From contig CAYHWG010000005.1 of NCBI GenBank assembly GCA_964360375.1, positions 1-33,169 of the forward strand: a stretch of DNA of 33,169 nt. The letters are read 5' to 3'. Both the position numbers and the translations under genes were made by a program. The stretch's first letter is position 1. Every line of letters starts with the position of its first letter. This document shows, in pieces, positions 1 through 8,753 of this stretch. The DNA is from XYB2-FULL-45-11 sp964360375 (GTDB taxonomy: Bacteria; Patescibacteriota; Patescibacteriia; UBA9934; GWF2-40-263). Below the pieces are notes generated by a model. It had not been told where the DNA came from. It saw nothing but the letters and a program-made list of their open reading frames with translations, and did no database searches.

Positions 1-666
1 GCAGGCGCAAAAAAAGTTTTCTTGGTAGAAAATCCTATGCTTGCGGCTCTTGGGGCAAGATTACCACTTTCAGATTCCATTGGAATGATGCTTGTAGATA
101 TCGGTGGAGGAACAACCGAAATAGCTGTGATGTCCCTTTCAGGAATCGTCACATGGAAATCACTTGAAGTTGCAGGAGATGAGTTGAATAAAAATATTAT
201 TCAATATGCACGAGAAGTTTTTAATCTACTTCTCGGTGAGCGCGTCGCGGAAAAAATTAAAATGCGTATAGGTTCTGCCATGCCTCAGGAAACACTTCTT
301 GAAATGGAAATGAGAGGACGTGATCTTATTACAGGCCTTCCTCGAGAAATATCGATCACAGACACACAACTACGCGAAGCAACGGATCGTTCTGTGAGAA
401 CGATTGTTGAGAACATTAAAGCAACCATCGAAAAAACGCCACCAGAACTTGTGGCGGATATTTATGAACGAGGCATTATTTTGACGGGTGGAGGAGCACT
501 CCTTCGCGGTCTTGATTCACTCATCAGTCGACATGCAGAAATCCCCGTTCGCGTTGCAGAAGATCCCATTACGTGTGTGGTTCGTGGAGCTGGTCTTTTG
601 CTTGAAAATGAAGAATTGTTGAAGGACATCTCTCTTCCGTCTGCAACGGAAGGAAACATCATCTAG
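1..666 (+). CDS. mreB: Rod-shape actin homologue MreB (5' end outside window)
   Basis: C-terminal two thirds of MreB, the actin-like ATPase that forms membrane-attached filaments and steers lateral wall synthesis. The reading frame is open from base 1 (AGAKKVFLVENPM), so the TTG at 22 is not a real start and the gene begins before the window. Visible family signatures are the phosphate-binding loop DIGGGTTEIAV, the GDELN segment and the C-terminal adenosine motif ILTGGGALLRGLD. It ends at TAG, 6 nt before mreC, in the usual mreBCD order followed by PBP2, so one elongation operon is likely. Its promoter is not in the window. Nothing looks damaged in the visible part. Confidence 0.96.
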   Translation, partial: AGAKKVFLVENPMLAALGARLPLSDSIGMMLVDIGGGTTEIAVMSLSGIVTWKSLEVAGDELNKNIIQYAREVFNLLLGERVAEKIKMRIGSAMPQETLLEMEMRGRDLITGLPREISITDTQLREATDRSVRTIVENIKATIEKTPPELVADIYERGIILTGGGALLRGLDSLISRHAEIPVRVAEDPITCVVRGAGLLLENEELLKDISLPSATEGNII

Positions 667-672
667 CGTATT

Positions 673-1479
673 ATGCCAATTTTTCAAACCAAGCTATTGA
701 AAAAAAGGCAATTCGTTTCCCTTGCTTTTTTTGTCCTATTTTTTCTCATGCTCATCTTAGGTCGCTCATTTTTTCTCAAAAAAATTCAATTTATACAAAT
801 TCCTCTCGTACGTATAAGTACATGGCTTTCAAATGAATGGAAAAATGTCTTTGGAGATTTTTCCATAAAAAGCTCTGATTACCAAAAACTTTTAACAGAA
901 CGTAATCTTTATGCTGTTGATCGGGCTGAATTAGAATCTTTGCGGATTCAAAATACACTTCTCAAAAAAGAGTTAAATTTTTTATCTCAACGAAAATTAA
1001 AAGGCGTGAAAGCATTTATCGTGAGTCGATCTGTCTCTGAGCAGAACAGAACCATGGCGATCAATATTGGAACAGAACAGGGGATTCAAGAGGGAACAGC
1101 TGTTATTGTTGGAGAAGGTGTTTATGTTGGAAAAGTCACACGGACAGATCGTTTTCAATCGATCGTGACACTTTCAACAGATCCAACTGTTGCAACCGCT
1201 GTTACACTTTTTAATAAGACACGAACGATCGGTGTTGCACAAGGGTCAGATGGAAATCTTTTGGAGCTCAAATTTATTCCCGTTGATGAAGAAATTCATG
1301 TTAATGATCTTGTGGTGACAAGTGGACTTGAAGAACACGTACCGACAGGACTTGTCGTTGGAATTGTGAATACGATCTCTTTGGATCCGGAAGCTCCGTT
1401 TCAAAAAGCCATTCTAGAACCTCTTCTTGATATACGACGTTATGATAGTGTCATGGTTTTACAATCAACCGATCTATGA
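673..1479 (+). CDS. mreC: Rod-shape determining protein MreC
   Basis: A 268-residue MreC, the bitopic scaffold that links cytoplasmic MreB to periplasmic/extracellular wall enzymes such as PBP2. It has a short basic cytoplasmic tail, one membrane helix at about residues 14-34, a coiled-coil-prone stretch at about 60-105, then the beta-rich MreC domain with the typical GIQEGTAVIVGEGVYVGKV and STDPTVATAV segments. Length is normal for the family. The start ATG at 673 lies 6 nt after mreB with no clear Shine-Dalgarno sequence. Its TGA overlaps the mreD ATG by 4 bp, suggesting translational coupling. Assignment rests on motifs plus gene order. Confidence 0.95.
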   Translation: MPIFQTKLLKKRQFVSLAFFVLFFLMLILGRSFFLKKIQFIQIPLVRISTWLSNEWKNVFGDFSIKSSDYQKLLTERNLYAVDRAELESLRIQNTLLKKELNFLSQRKLKGVKAFIVSRSVSEQNRTMAINIGTEQGIQEGTAVIVGEGVYVGKVTRTDRFQSIVTLSTDPTVATAVTLFNKTRTIGVAQGSDGNLLELKFIPVDEEIHVNDLVVTSGLEEHVPTGLVVGIVNTISLDPEAPFQKAILEPLLDIRRYDSVMVLQSTDL

Positions 1480-2009
1480 CAAAATTTTTCTTTCCTCTAT
1501 TGATCGCATGCTTCCTTTCTATTTTAGAAACAAGTTTTTTTGCTTCTTTTCAGGGGATCTTCCGTTTTACACCGTTTGTTTTTGCCTTAAGTGTCTACCT
1601 TTTACAACATCACGGAATCACCACAGCAACATCCTGGATGATTGTCCACGGACTTTTTTTGGATACCTTTCATTACGGGACAACACCCTTTGTCACGATT
1701 GCCTACACGGTCGCAGCAGGAATAGCATTTTTATTAGCAAAAAATGTATTTTCAAACCGATCATTTTACGGGATCATTTCATGTGCACTCTTAAGCTATG
1801 CCTGTTTTACCGTCATGGTTTTTTTCTTATCTCTTTTTCAAAACATAAAAGCGAAACAATCGATTTTTTCTACAGAAATACTCCTTGAAATATGGATGCG
1901 TACGTTTACCCTTTTTCTCTTTCTTGTTTTACTATTTATCAGCGCAAAACACATTCGACGTGTACTCATTAAACTTTTTCTTATTCCACAATCTCGTCAA
2001 ACGTTTTAG
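1476..2009 (+). CDS. mreD: Rod-shape determining protein MreD
   Basis: A 177-residue, strongly hydrophobic protein with roughly five to six predicted membrane helices, the size and topology of MreD, the integral membrane member of the elongasome. Sequence conservation in MreD is low, so the call leans on position between mreC (4-bp ATGA overlap) and the PBP2 gene (one base after the TAG). The segment WMIVHGLFLDTFHYGTTPF matches the weakly conserved MreD region with a small-residue/aspartate helix break. A second open frame overlaps it at 1427-1888 but encodes nothing recognisable. Confidence 0.9.
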   Translation: MTKFFFPLLIACFLSILETSFFASFQGIFRFTPFVFALSVYLLQHHGITTATSWMIVHGLFLDTFHYGTTPFVTIAYTVAAGIAFLLAKNVFSNRSFYGIISCALLSYACFTVMVFFLSLFQNIKAKQSIFSTEILLEIWMRTFTLFLFLVLLFISAKHIRRVLIKLFLIPQSRQTF

Positions 2010-2010
2010 C

Positions 2011-3960
2011 ATGTTTAAAAAAAAAGGAAAATTTGAGAACTCACTCATTTTTGTTTCCACACAAAAACAAAATTTTGCATTAAAAAATAGCACATCGTCC
2101 TTTCCAATCGATACACTCATCGAGCCCACCAATTCAACGCATTCAGGAAAATATGAGACACTTCATACAAACTTCTCACACAAACGCCTTCGTGTGGGTC
2201 TCGTATTCATGATGGTAATTTTTCTATTCTTCCTTGCAAGAAGTTTTTATCTTCAGATCATTCAAGGAAATACCTATCATTCTCTCGCGGACAAAAATCG
2301 ATATCGTACGACGAGAATCGTTCCTCCTCGAGGAAAAATACTAGATAAAAATGGGGTTATCCTTGCAGAAAATATTCCCTCATTTCTTCTCACTATGACC
2401 ATAGGAAATTTACCGAAAGATCCATCTGTGCGGGAAGAAACGATTTCACGTCTCTGTGAAATAGCAGGTGTTCAACGAGCAGATATTGATTTCTTGCTCA
2501 CACAATATGCCGATCGTCCAGAAGAAAAAATTCCGATCCTTCAAAAAATTTCTTTCGAATCTGCAATGCGCCTCGACATAGAAATCGCAAAGTATCCTGG
2601 ATTTGAATTACAAACATCCACACAACGTTATTATCCCTCCGCCGCATTATCTTTGTCTCATATTTTGGGATATACAGGAAAAATAACACGATCAGAGTAT
2701 GAAGCCTTAAGAGACAAAGAATACCGTTCTATTGATTCTATCGGAAAAACAGGCGTTGAAAAAAATGCGGAATCTTTTTTGCGTGGAACAACAGGAAAAC
2801 AAATTTCGGAAGTCAACGCCTCTGGACACGAATTATCTGTCATTTCAAAAACGGACCCCATTTCGGGATCCAACGTCCTCTTAAGTATTGATCTTGAATT
2901 TCAAAAATGGATTGAATTTCGTCTCGGCGAGATTCTGAAAAAGGTCAGCGCACAAAAAGGAACGGTGATTGCCCTTGATCCACAGACAGGTCTTGTGCAC
3001 GCGCTTGTCAGTATTCCATCGTTTGATAATAATTTATTCGCTTCTGGAATTTCGCAAACAAGTTATGACGCGTTGGCAACAGATCCCACCCAACCACTTT
3101 TTTTCCGTGCAATCGCTGGAAATTATCCTTCCGGGTCCATTTTGAAACCATTCATTGCTTATGCAGCCCTCTCGGAACGTATTATTGAGGAACATACTTC
3201 TTTTCTTTCTGTGGGTGGAATTCGCGTTGGTGATTGGTTTTTTCCGGACTGGAAATCAGAAGGACATGGAATCACAGATGTTCGCAAAGCAATCGCAGAA
3301 TCTGTGAACACATTTTTTTATATCATCGGAGGCGGTTTTAATCGTGTGACAGGACTTGGAGTGGATCGCATCGTTCATTATGCACAAATGTTTGGTTTCG
3401 GTTCAAAAACAGGAATCGATGTGCCAGGAGAATCTACGGGGTTTCTCCCAACAAAAGAATGGAAGCTTGAAGCCAAAAATGAGCGATGGTATGTTGGCGA
3501 TACGTATCATTTGGCCATCGGTCAAGGTGATTTTCTTACAACACCTATCCAAATGGCGGTCGGAACCGCTATCATTGCAAATGGAGGTTTTTCTATTTCA
3601 CCACATGTTATTCAATCAGTGGATGGACCAGGATCCACCCAACCCTCAACGGATAAACGCGTTCAAATTCCAAATTTAGATAAAAACGCAATGAGAATCG
3701 TACGAGAGGGGATGAGACAATCCGTCATAAGTGGAAACAGTAGAAGATTGTTAAATCTTCCTGTTGTGGTGGCTGGAAAAACAGGAACAGCTCAATCAGG
3801 TCTCAATAGACCGACACATTCTTGGTTCACAGGTTTTGCTCCCTATGATTTTCCTACATTACAATTGACGATTCTCATTGAGGAAGGAGGTGAAAGCACA
3901 GCCGCAGCTGTTCCGCTTTCTTATGAAATTTTCGAATGGTGGTTTAAACACCGAAAATAA
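2011..3960 (+). CDS. mrdA: Penicillin-binding protein 2 (elongation transpeptidase)
   Basis: Class B PBP that cross-links peptidoglycan during elongation with RodA and MreC. I place the start at ATG 2011 (MFKKKGK), directly after the mreD stop. The frame is open further upstream, to 1885, but that part lies inside mreD. The 649-residue protein has an unusually long (about 65 residues) basic cytoplasmic tail, one membrane helix (about 66-88), a dimerisation domain with RGKILDKNG, and a C-terminal transpeptidase domain. Catalytic motifs are complete: SILK with the nucleophile Ser376, SVN near 431 and KTG with Lys590. Being last after mreBCD supports the elongation rather than the division (FtsI) role. 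Confidence 0.95.
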   Translation: MFKKKGKFENSLIFVSTQKQNFALKNSTSSFPIDTLIEPTNSTHSGKYETLHTNFSHKRLRVGLVFMMVIFLFFLARSFYLQIIQGNTYHSLADKNRYRTTRIVPPRGKILDKNGVILAENIPSFLLTMTIGNLPKDPSVREETISRLCEIAGVQRADIDFLLTQYADRPEEKIPILQKISFESAMRLDIEIAKYPGFELQTSTQRYYPSAALSLSHILGYTGKITRSEYEALRDKEYRSIDSIGKTGVEKNAESFLRGTTGKQISEVNASGHELSVISKTDPISGSNVLLSIDLEFQKWIEFRLGEILKKVSAQKGTVIALDPQTGLVHALVSIPSFDNNLFASGISQTSYDALATDPTQPLFFRAIAGNYPSGSILKPFIAYAALSERIIEEHTSFLSVGGIRVGDWFFPDWKSEGHGITDVRKAIAESVNTFFYIIGGGFNRVTGLGVDRIVHYAQMFGFGSKTGIDVPGESTGFLPTKEWKLEAKNERWYVGDTYHLAIGQGDFLTTPIQMAVGTAIIANGGFSISPHVIQSVDGPGSTQPSTDKRVQIPNLDKNAMRIVREGMRQSVISGNSRRLLNLPVVVAGKTGTAQSGLNRPTHSWFTGFAPYDFPTLQLTILIEEGGESTAAAVPLSYEIFEWWFKHRK

Positions 3961-3984
3961 TCTTGAGAAGAAACGTACATTTTT

Positions 3985-4012
3985 TTGACAAAAATCGCGA
4001 ATAACGTATACT
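3985..4012 (+). promoter_or_regulatory. Sigma70-type promoter of greA
   Basis: TTGACA at 3985-3990 and TATACT at 4007-4012, separated by 16 bp. Transcription should start near 4019, giving a leader of about 45 nt before greA. That leader contains an AAAC..CCCGGGTTT partial inverted repeat followed by T-rich sequence (4031-4053), which might act as a weak terminator for the mre operon. No separate mrdA terminator is evident. Confidence 0.8.
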
Positions 4013-4064
4013 AAATTATCTACTCGTGGCAAACGCCCCGGGTTTTCATTTTTAGAAAGAAGTT

Positions 4065-4520
4065 ATGTCCACCTATATTTCCGCACCAGGACTTGAAGGA
4101 TTAAAAGAAGAGCTCATCCGACGCTCCACAGAGACACGAAAACAAATTGCGGAAAAAATTAGTGCTGCAACAGAACTCGGAGATCTCTCCGAGAATTTCG
4201 AATATCATGAAGCAAAGGAACAACAAGGATTAAATGAATCTCGCATTTCCCAACTAGAAACCATGATTAATGACTGCATCATTGTAGAAAATTCCACCGG
4301 TGGCAATTTCATTGATCTTGGGACAACTTTTGAAGTGGAGGTGAATAATATCAAAAAAATATTCATTATGGTTGGCTCAAGCGAGGCGGATCCGATCGCT
4401 GGAAAAATTAGCAACGAATCCCCAATAGGACAAGCGTTTATGGGAAGAAAAACAGACGAAACTATAGAAATAAAAACACCAGGAGGGGTTGTCTCTTATA
4501 AAATTCTTTCCATAAAATAA
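4065..4520 (+). CDS. greA: Transcript cleavage factor GreA
   Basis: GreA rescues backtracked RNA polymerase by inserting its coiled-coil finger into the secondary channel and triggering transcript cleavage. The 151-residue protein is slightly shorter than the usual 157 or so. The N-terminal coiled coil (about 1-75) contains the acidic tip GDLSENFEYHEAKEQQ, whose Asp and Glu coordinate the catalytic magnesium. The C-terminal FKBP-like domain shows SPIGQAFMGRKTDETIEI and ends VSYKILSIK. It is preceded by its own promoter and the purine-rich AGAAAGAAG just before the ATG. It is probably monocistronic, ending at a hairpin shared with the lysS promoter. Confidence 0.96.
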   Translation: MSTYISAPGLEGLKEELIRRSTETRKQIAEKISAATELGDLSENFEYHEAKEQQGLNESRISQLETMINDCIIVENSTGGNFIDLGTTFEVEVNNIKKIFIMVGSSEADPIAGKISNESPIGQAFMGRKTDETIEIKTPGGVVSYKILSIK

Positions 4521-4522
4521 TT

Positions 4523-4551
4523 TTGACATTCATACGTAATCTCGATAAAAT
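4523..4551 (+). promoter_or_regulatory. Sigma70-type promoter of lysS operon
   Basis: TTGACA at 4523-4528, 17-bp spacer, TAAAAT at 4546-4551. The predicted start is near 4558, giving a leader of about 56 nt. The leader holds a small hairpin AAGTC-gtgca-GACTT (4584-4598) 15 nt before the lysS ATG. No Shine-Dalgarno sequence is seen before the ATG. Confidence 0.82.
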
Positions 4552-4579
4552 ACTGCCATATTTGGCTGTATTTTTATTT
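4550..4579 (+). terminator. Rho-independent terminator after greA, overlapping lysS -10
   Basis: Stem ATAC-T-GCC (4550-4557) pairs with GGC-T-GTAT (4564-4571) around a six-base loop, with one T-T mismatch, followed by the T-rich tract TTTTTATTT. It lies 30 nt after the greA stop. The 5' arm falls in the lysS -10 and just before the expected lysS transcription start, so only read-through RNA from greA would contain the whole stem. Confidence 0.6.
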
Positions 4580-4613
4580 GTAAAAGTCGTGCAGACTTCG
4601 TAACAACCTCTCT

Positions 4614-6101
4614 ATGACACAAGAAGAACAAGTTCGACGTGAACGTCTTGAAAAAATGAAAGCTAAAAACTTGGATCCCTATCCATCCGATTCGCACAGA
4701 TCACACATGCTTCAAGAAGTCATGGATCGTTTTGATGATCTTTTGCAAGATAAGACCTCTGTCACCTGCGATGGCCGCATTCGTCTCATTCGTAAGCACG
4801 GCGGACTCACCTTCGTTCAATTACAAGACGCTTCGCGCACCATGCAATTTGCCATTCACAAAGATCAAATGGGAGAAGAGTTATACAATGAGTTTCATGA
4901 ACTTGTTGATGTTGGCGATTTTGTTGAAGTGAAAGGCGTTGTCTTTCATACAAAAAAAGGTGAACCAACCATCGATGCGCATTCCGTTCGCATGATCGCA
5001 AAGTCTCTCGCACCTCTTCCGGAAAAATTTCACGGACTCACAGATGTTGAGGCACGTTATCGTGAACGCGAACTCGACTTAATCATGAACGAAGATGTCC
5101 GTAATCGTTTTATCGCGCGATCAAAACTCGTTGCGTCTATGCGACGATTCCTCGATCAACAAGGATTTTTAGAAGTAGAAACTCCCATGTTACAACCCAT
5201 TCCAGGAGGGGCAAGTGCTCGACCGTTCATCACACATCACAATGCTCTGAATGCGGATTTGTATTTACGCATCGCTCCAGAACTCTATTTAAAACGACTG
5301 ATCGTTGGTGGTTTTGAAAAAATCTATGAGATCGGACGCTGTTTTCGCAATGAGGGAATTGATTACGCACACAATCCTGAATTCACCATGCTTGAATTAT
5401 ACTGGGCCTACGCAGAAACAGAATCATTCATCACCATGCTTGAAAATTTATTGACAACCGTGATTGCCGAGGCGATCGATCCGCTTGAACCACAATTAAA
5501 AAACACCGAACTTCAATTCAAAGCACCTTTTCCTCGATTCACCTTTCGACAAGCTATTCTTGATGCGTGTGGCATTGACATAGATCAAATAAAAACTTCA
5601 GAAGAATTAATCACTCTTGCACAAGAGAAAAAACTTTCCATTGATTTTAACGGATGTGTCGGAATCGGCGAGTTTTTTGATGTTTTATGGAAACAGACTG
5701 CTCGCGAAAAAATCATTCAACCAACATGGATTTTTGATTATCCTATCTCGCTCAAACCTCTCACAAAAGCAAAAGAGGAAGATGCAACAAAAAGTGCCTG
5801 TGTTCAGCTTGTCATTCAGGGCGCTGAGGTTGTAAACGCGTATTATCACGAACTCAACGATCCAATCGATCAACGAAATCGATTTTTGGAACAACAGACA
5901 TTGCGCGAAAAGGGAAGTGAAGACGCACAGTGGATGGATGAGACGTTTCTCAGTGCGCTTGAACATGGTATGCCACCAACGAGCGGTGTTGGAATTGGAA
6001 TTGATCGTCTCGTCGCCTTCTTAACAAACGCTCCAAATCTCAAAGAGGTCATTCTTTTTCCAACGCTCAAACCAAAAAATTCTGATCTTCCTGACGTATG
6101 A
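4614..6101 (+). CDS. lysS: Lysyl-tRNA synthetase, class II
   Basis: Charges tRNA-Lys with lysine in the cytoplasm. The 495-residue length is typical of bacterial class II LysRS. The N-terminal OB-fold anticodon-binding domain spans about 50-150 (GRIRLIRKHGGLTFVQLQD). The class II core follows, with motif 1 around GFLEVETPMLQPIPGGASAR, motif 2 in YEIGRCFRNEGIDYAHNPEF, and motif 3 in GVGIGIDRLVAFL near the end. It starts the operon lysS-nucleotidyltransferase-alr-ftsQ. Its TGA overlaps the next ATG by 4 bp. Spacer and promoter are described separately. No abnormality seen. Confidence 0.97.
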   Translation: MTQEEQVRRERLEKMKAKNLDPYPSDSHRSHMLQEVMDRFDDLLQDKTSVTCDGRIRLIRKHGGLTFVQLQDASRTMQFAIHKDQMGEELYNEFHELVDVGDFVEVKGVVFHTKKGEPTIDAHSVRMIAKSLAPLPEKFHGLTDVEARYRERELDLIMNEDVRNRFIARSKLVASMRRFLDQQGFLEVETPMLQPIPGGASARPFITHHNALNADLYLRIAPELYLKRLIVGGFEKIYEIGRCFRNEGIDYAHNPEFTMLELYWAYAETESFITMLENLLTTVIAEAIDPLEPQLKNTELQFKAPFPRFTFRQAILDACGIDIDQIKTSEELITLAQEKKLSIDFNGCVGIGEFFDVLWKQTAREKIIQPTWIFDYPISLKPLTKAKEEDATKSACVQLVIQGAEVVNAYYHELNDPIDQRNRFLEQQTLREKGSEDAQWMDETFLSALEHGMPPTSGVGIGIDRLVAFLTNAPNLKEVILFPTLKPKNSDLPDV

Positions 6102-6475
6102 TAAAACGCACGCTTGTTTTTGGTACGTTTGATGGATTTGATGCTGGACACCATGGTCTCCTAGAACAAGCTTCAAAACTGGGACACGAGCTTATTGTCG
6201 TCGTTGCTCGCGATCGTCACGTCAGATTTTTGAAAAAAAAAGAACCTGTCAACACGCAAAAAATGAGACTCGCACGCGTTCAAAAAGATCCACGCGTCAC
6301 ACGAGCTCTGCTTAGCGATGTGCAATTAGGAACCTATCACATCCTCGAAAAAACAAAACCTGATCTCATTGCGTTTGGATTTGATCAACACGAACTAAAA
6401 GCAAATCTTGAACAGTGGATGCATGATCATCACAAAATAATCCCCACCACCACTCTCGACTATTTTCCAGAATAA
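6098..6475 (+). CDS. Small nucleotidyltransferase-fold protein, altered active site
   Basis: A 125-residue protein of the cytidylyltransferase-like HxGH superfamily (relatives include TagD glycerol-3-phosphate cytidylyltransferase and archaeal RibL FAD synthase). The N-terminus LVFGTFDGFDAGHHGLLEQA aligns with the family pattern GTFD-x-x-H-x-G-H, but the first catalytic His is Asp15 here; His18 remains. The end, FGFDQHELKANLEQWM and LDYFPE, corresponds to the GYDQ region. The protein stops before the usual C-terminal SSTxIR-type signature. It overlaps lysS by 4 bp and lies 17 nt before alr. Substrate cannot be told. Catalysis may be lost or changed. Confidence 0.75.
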   Translation: MIKRTLVFGTFDGFDAGHHGLLEQASKLGHELIVVVARDRHVRFLKKKEPVNTQKMRLARVQKDPRVTRALLSDVQLGTYHILEKTKPDLIAFGFDQHELKANLEQWMHDHHKIIPTTTLDYFPE

Positions 6476-6492
6476 TCTATAGAGGTCTCTGT

Positions 6493-7626
6493 ATGTATCG
6501 AACCTGGATTGAATTACGAGAACAAGCGCTTGTTTCAAACATTCAGACCCTCCGCTCCCTTATAGGAACCGGAGCTATTTTTTGTGCTGTCCTAAAAGCA
6601 AATGCCTATGGACACGGATTAAAAGAAGTTGCTCGTATAGCAAGACGCGTTGGCGTCGATGCGTTTGCGGTTGATTCGATAGAAGAAGCGCTCATTCTGC
6701 GAGATTTGTTTCCCACATCTTTATTGATCGTTCTTGGCTATACGATGTCGGAACGTTTTTCTGATGCGATTCATGCACAAATTGATCTAACACTTTATGA
6801 TCTTGAAGGTCTGCGAGAGCTAGAAGCAATCGCCAGCAAATCTGCACAACAAGCTCGCGTACACCTGAAGATTGAAACAGGGACATCACGACAAGGGGCA
6901 AATATGGATGACGTTCCTGATCTTTTAAATATTTTGCGTGAATCTCCACACATTCAACTCACGGGACTTTCAACGCATTTTGCAAACTTGGAAGATACAT
7001 ACAACCCTGAATACGCCACACTTCAATTTCAACGCTTCCAGGCTGTGTGTGAGCTCGTCGCACGATTTGGATTCTCTCCAGAATATAAACACTGTGCCTG
7101 TTCCGCAGCCATAATTCTCTATCCAGACACACAAGGGACACTCGTCCGTGCAGGAATCTCTCTCTATGGAATTTGGCCATCTTCCTCCATAGAAGAAACC
7201 ATGAAAAAGCAATCCATTTCCTGTAAACTTGAGCCTGTCTTAACGTGGAAAACACGTATTGCACAGGTCAAATCACTTCCTGCAGGCACACCAATAGGGT
7301 ATGGACTCACAGAGACGTTAACAAAACGCAGTCGCATTGCCGTTTTACCTGTCGGTTATTATGACGGCTATGATCGACGTCTTTCTTCAAAAGGAGAGGT
7401 ATTAATCGGTGGATATCGTTGTCGGGTTATCGGTCGAGTATGTATGAATATGATGATGGTCGATGTTTCTGCCGTCCCAAACGTTCTCAAAAACCAAGAG
7501 GCTATTCTTCTTGGATCCGATGCACGTCATCATATGTCCGCTGATCAAATCGCCACAAAGATCTCAACAATTTCCTATGAAATTGTTTCTCGTATTCACC
7601 CCGCCTTGCCGCGCGTGATTGTTTAG
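6493..7626 (+). CDS. alr: Alanine racemase
   Basis: PLP enzyme that interconverts L- and D-alanine, supplying D-Ala for peptidoglycan. The 377-residue length is normal. The PLP-binding lysine lies in AVLKANAYGHG near residue 34-40. The second catalytic residue, Tyr, lies in RAGISLYGIWP. VCMNMMMVDVS and GYGLTETL are typical of the C-terminal beta domain. The start ATG is preceded by AGAGGTCTCT, a possible weak ribosome binding site. It sits between the small nucleotidyltransferase-fold gene and ftsQ (2 nt apart), so wall precursor and division functions are co-transcribed with lysS. Confidence 0.95.
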   Translation: MYRTWIELREQALVSNIQTLRSLIGTGAIFCAVLKANAYGHGLKEVARIARRVGVDAFAVDSIEEALILRDLFPTSLLIVLGYTMSERFSDAIHAQIDLTLYDLEGLRELEAIASKSAQQARVHLKIETGTSRQGANMDDVPDLLNILRESPHIQLTGLSTHFANLEDTYNPEYATLQFQRFQAVCELVARFGFSPEYKHCACSAAIILYPDTQGTLVRAGISLYGIWPSSSIEETMKKQSISCKLEPVLTWKTRIAQVKSLPAGTPIGYGLTETLTKRSRIAVLPVGYYDGYDRRLSSKGEVLIGGYRCRVIGRVCMNMMMVDVSAVPNVLKNQEAILLGSDARHHMSADQIATKISTISYEIVSRIHPALPRVIV

Positions 7627-7628
7627 GT

Positions 7629-8483
7629 ATGTTTAAACGCAATTCGATAAAAAAACGTATTTCACACAAGCCCTACGAGTCGAGAGTCTATCACAATCCC
7701 TATTTTCAAAAACAAAAAAAAAATTATCGAAAAATAGGGTGGGGAATAGGATCTCTCATTTTTGTTTTTCTTTTTTTGACGGTTTATTTGCTGACCTATC
7801 CTGCTTTTAACATTTCCCATGTCCAAGTTGTCGGATTGGAACCAGAAACACGTCCTCAATTTGAGGAAAACATAAACGACTATTTCCACACGACACATGC
7901 GCTCTTTTTTGAAAATAAAAATCGTTTTCTTTTTTCCACATCCGCGCTTCAAAAATCTCTTTCGAAGAAGTTTACGTTTGAGTTCTTGGATATAAAAATA
8001 TCTCGTCAAACTGTCTCTCTCCATTTAAAAGAACGAGAAACCGAATTCATGTGGAAAACAGGATCGACAACCTATCTTGTCGATAAAGAGGGAATATTGC
8101 TTCATCGTGTGGACACAGAACAAAAAAACGTTGTTCCATTACCGTCACGCACACCACAAAAACCCTTATTTGTAGATCGCAACAATACGCCCGTTGAAAC
8201 GGGCGAACATGTCCTGTCTGAAAAAGAAATTCAACAAATTTTTGTTTTTATTGAAACACTCAAAACACAATCTATTTTTACAAAAGAAATTCAAATTGAT
8301 CAATTAGCAGGGAAGTGGAGAGGGATTTTAACCACCGAAGGCTATACCATTCTTTTTGACCCAAGTTCAGATGTCCTCGCACAATCAGAGAAATTAAAAA
8401 CGCTGCTGCGTGACACCATCAAGGACCCCTCTAAATTGAAATACATCGATTTACGTTTCGGAGATCATCTTTACTACAAATGA
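7629..8483 (+). CDS. ftsQ: FtsQ/DivIB-type cell division protein
   Basis: A 284-residue bitopic membrane protein. It has a basic cytoplasmic tail of about 35 residues, one membrane helix at about 37-60, then FNISHVQVVGLEPE, which fits the start of a POTRA domain, followed by a beta-rich extracytoplasmic domain with TTYLVDKEGILLHRV typical of FtsQ/DivIB. In other bacteria FtsQ bridges FtsL/FtsB and the septal synthase. Overall similarity is low, as usual for this family, so the call rests on architecture, the POTRA motif and proximity to alr and wall genes. It ends at TGA 8481 and is the last gene of its operon. Confidence 0.82.
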   Translation: MFKRNSIKKRISHKPYESRVYHNPYFQKQKKNYRKIGWGIGSLIFVFLFLTVYLLTYPAFNISHVQVVGLEPETRPQFEENINDYFHTTHALFFENKNRFLFSTSALQKSLSKKFTFEFLDIKISRQTVSLHLKERETEFMWKTGSTTYLVDKEGILLHRVDTEQKNVVPLPSRTPQKPLFVDRNNTPVETGEHVLSEKEIQQIFVFIETLKTQSIFTKEIQIDQLAGKWRGILTTEGYTILFDPSSDVLAQSEKLKTLLRDTIKDPSKLKYIDLRFGDHLYYK

Positions 8484-8637
8484 ATAGCACCGAATTAAAT
8501 GAGAGACTGACACCTGGTCGAATAAACTTAGTGTCGTAAAATATTTTGTTTTGTATGATCGATAAGAAAGGAGAGAAATTGAGCTGCTGATAAGCCAAGA
8601 CAAAATGACGGAGTAGTCTTATCTCTGTGTTACAAAA

Positions 8638-8660
8638 AAAATACCAAAATATGGTATTTT
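8638..8660. terminator. Bidirectional terminator between converging operons
   Basis: Perfect 9-bp stem AAAATACCA / TGGTATTTT around AAATA, flanked by A8 on the left (8633-8640) and T4 on the right. On the minus strand it reads as a hairpin followed by eight T residues, so it is stronger for the wecG-gltX-peptidase operon; on the plus strand it can stop the ftsQ transcript. Confidence 0.75.
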
Positions 8661-8725
8661 ATAGCTTAACTAAGCGAATAAACAAGGTACTCTGATACCT
8701 GATGTTTTTTATTAATGTTTCTGTA

Positions 8726-8753
8726 GTGTCGTATAAGATATATTGTACGACAC
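8726..8753. repeat. Inverted repeat, 11-bp stem
   Basis: GTGTCGTATAA (8726-8736) pairs with TTGTACGACAC (8743-8753) around a six-base loop, with one T-G wobble. It is 40 nt beyond the stop of the minus-strand small membrane protein gene and has no T tract, so a classical terminator is unlikely; an mRNA 3' stabilising hairpin or a protein site is possible. Confidence 0.55.

Noticed and set aside
3356..3679. Plus-strand 107-codon open frame
   Set aside because: Lies wholly inside the transpeptidase domain of mrdA in another frame; the in-frame protein has all catalytic motifs.
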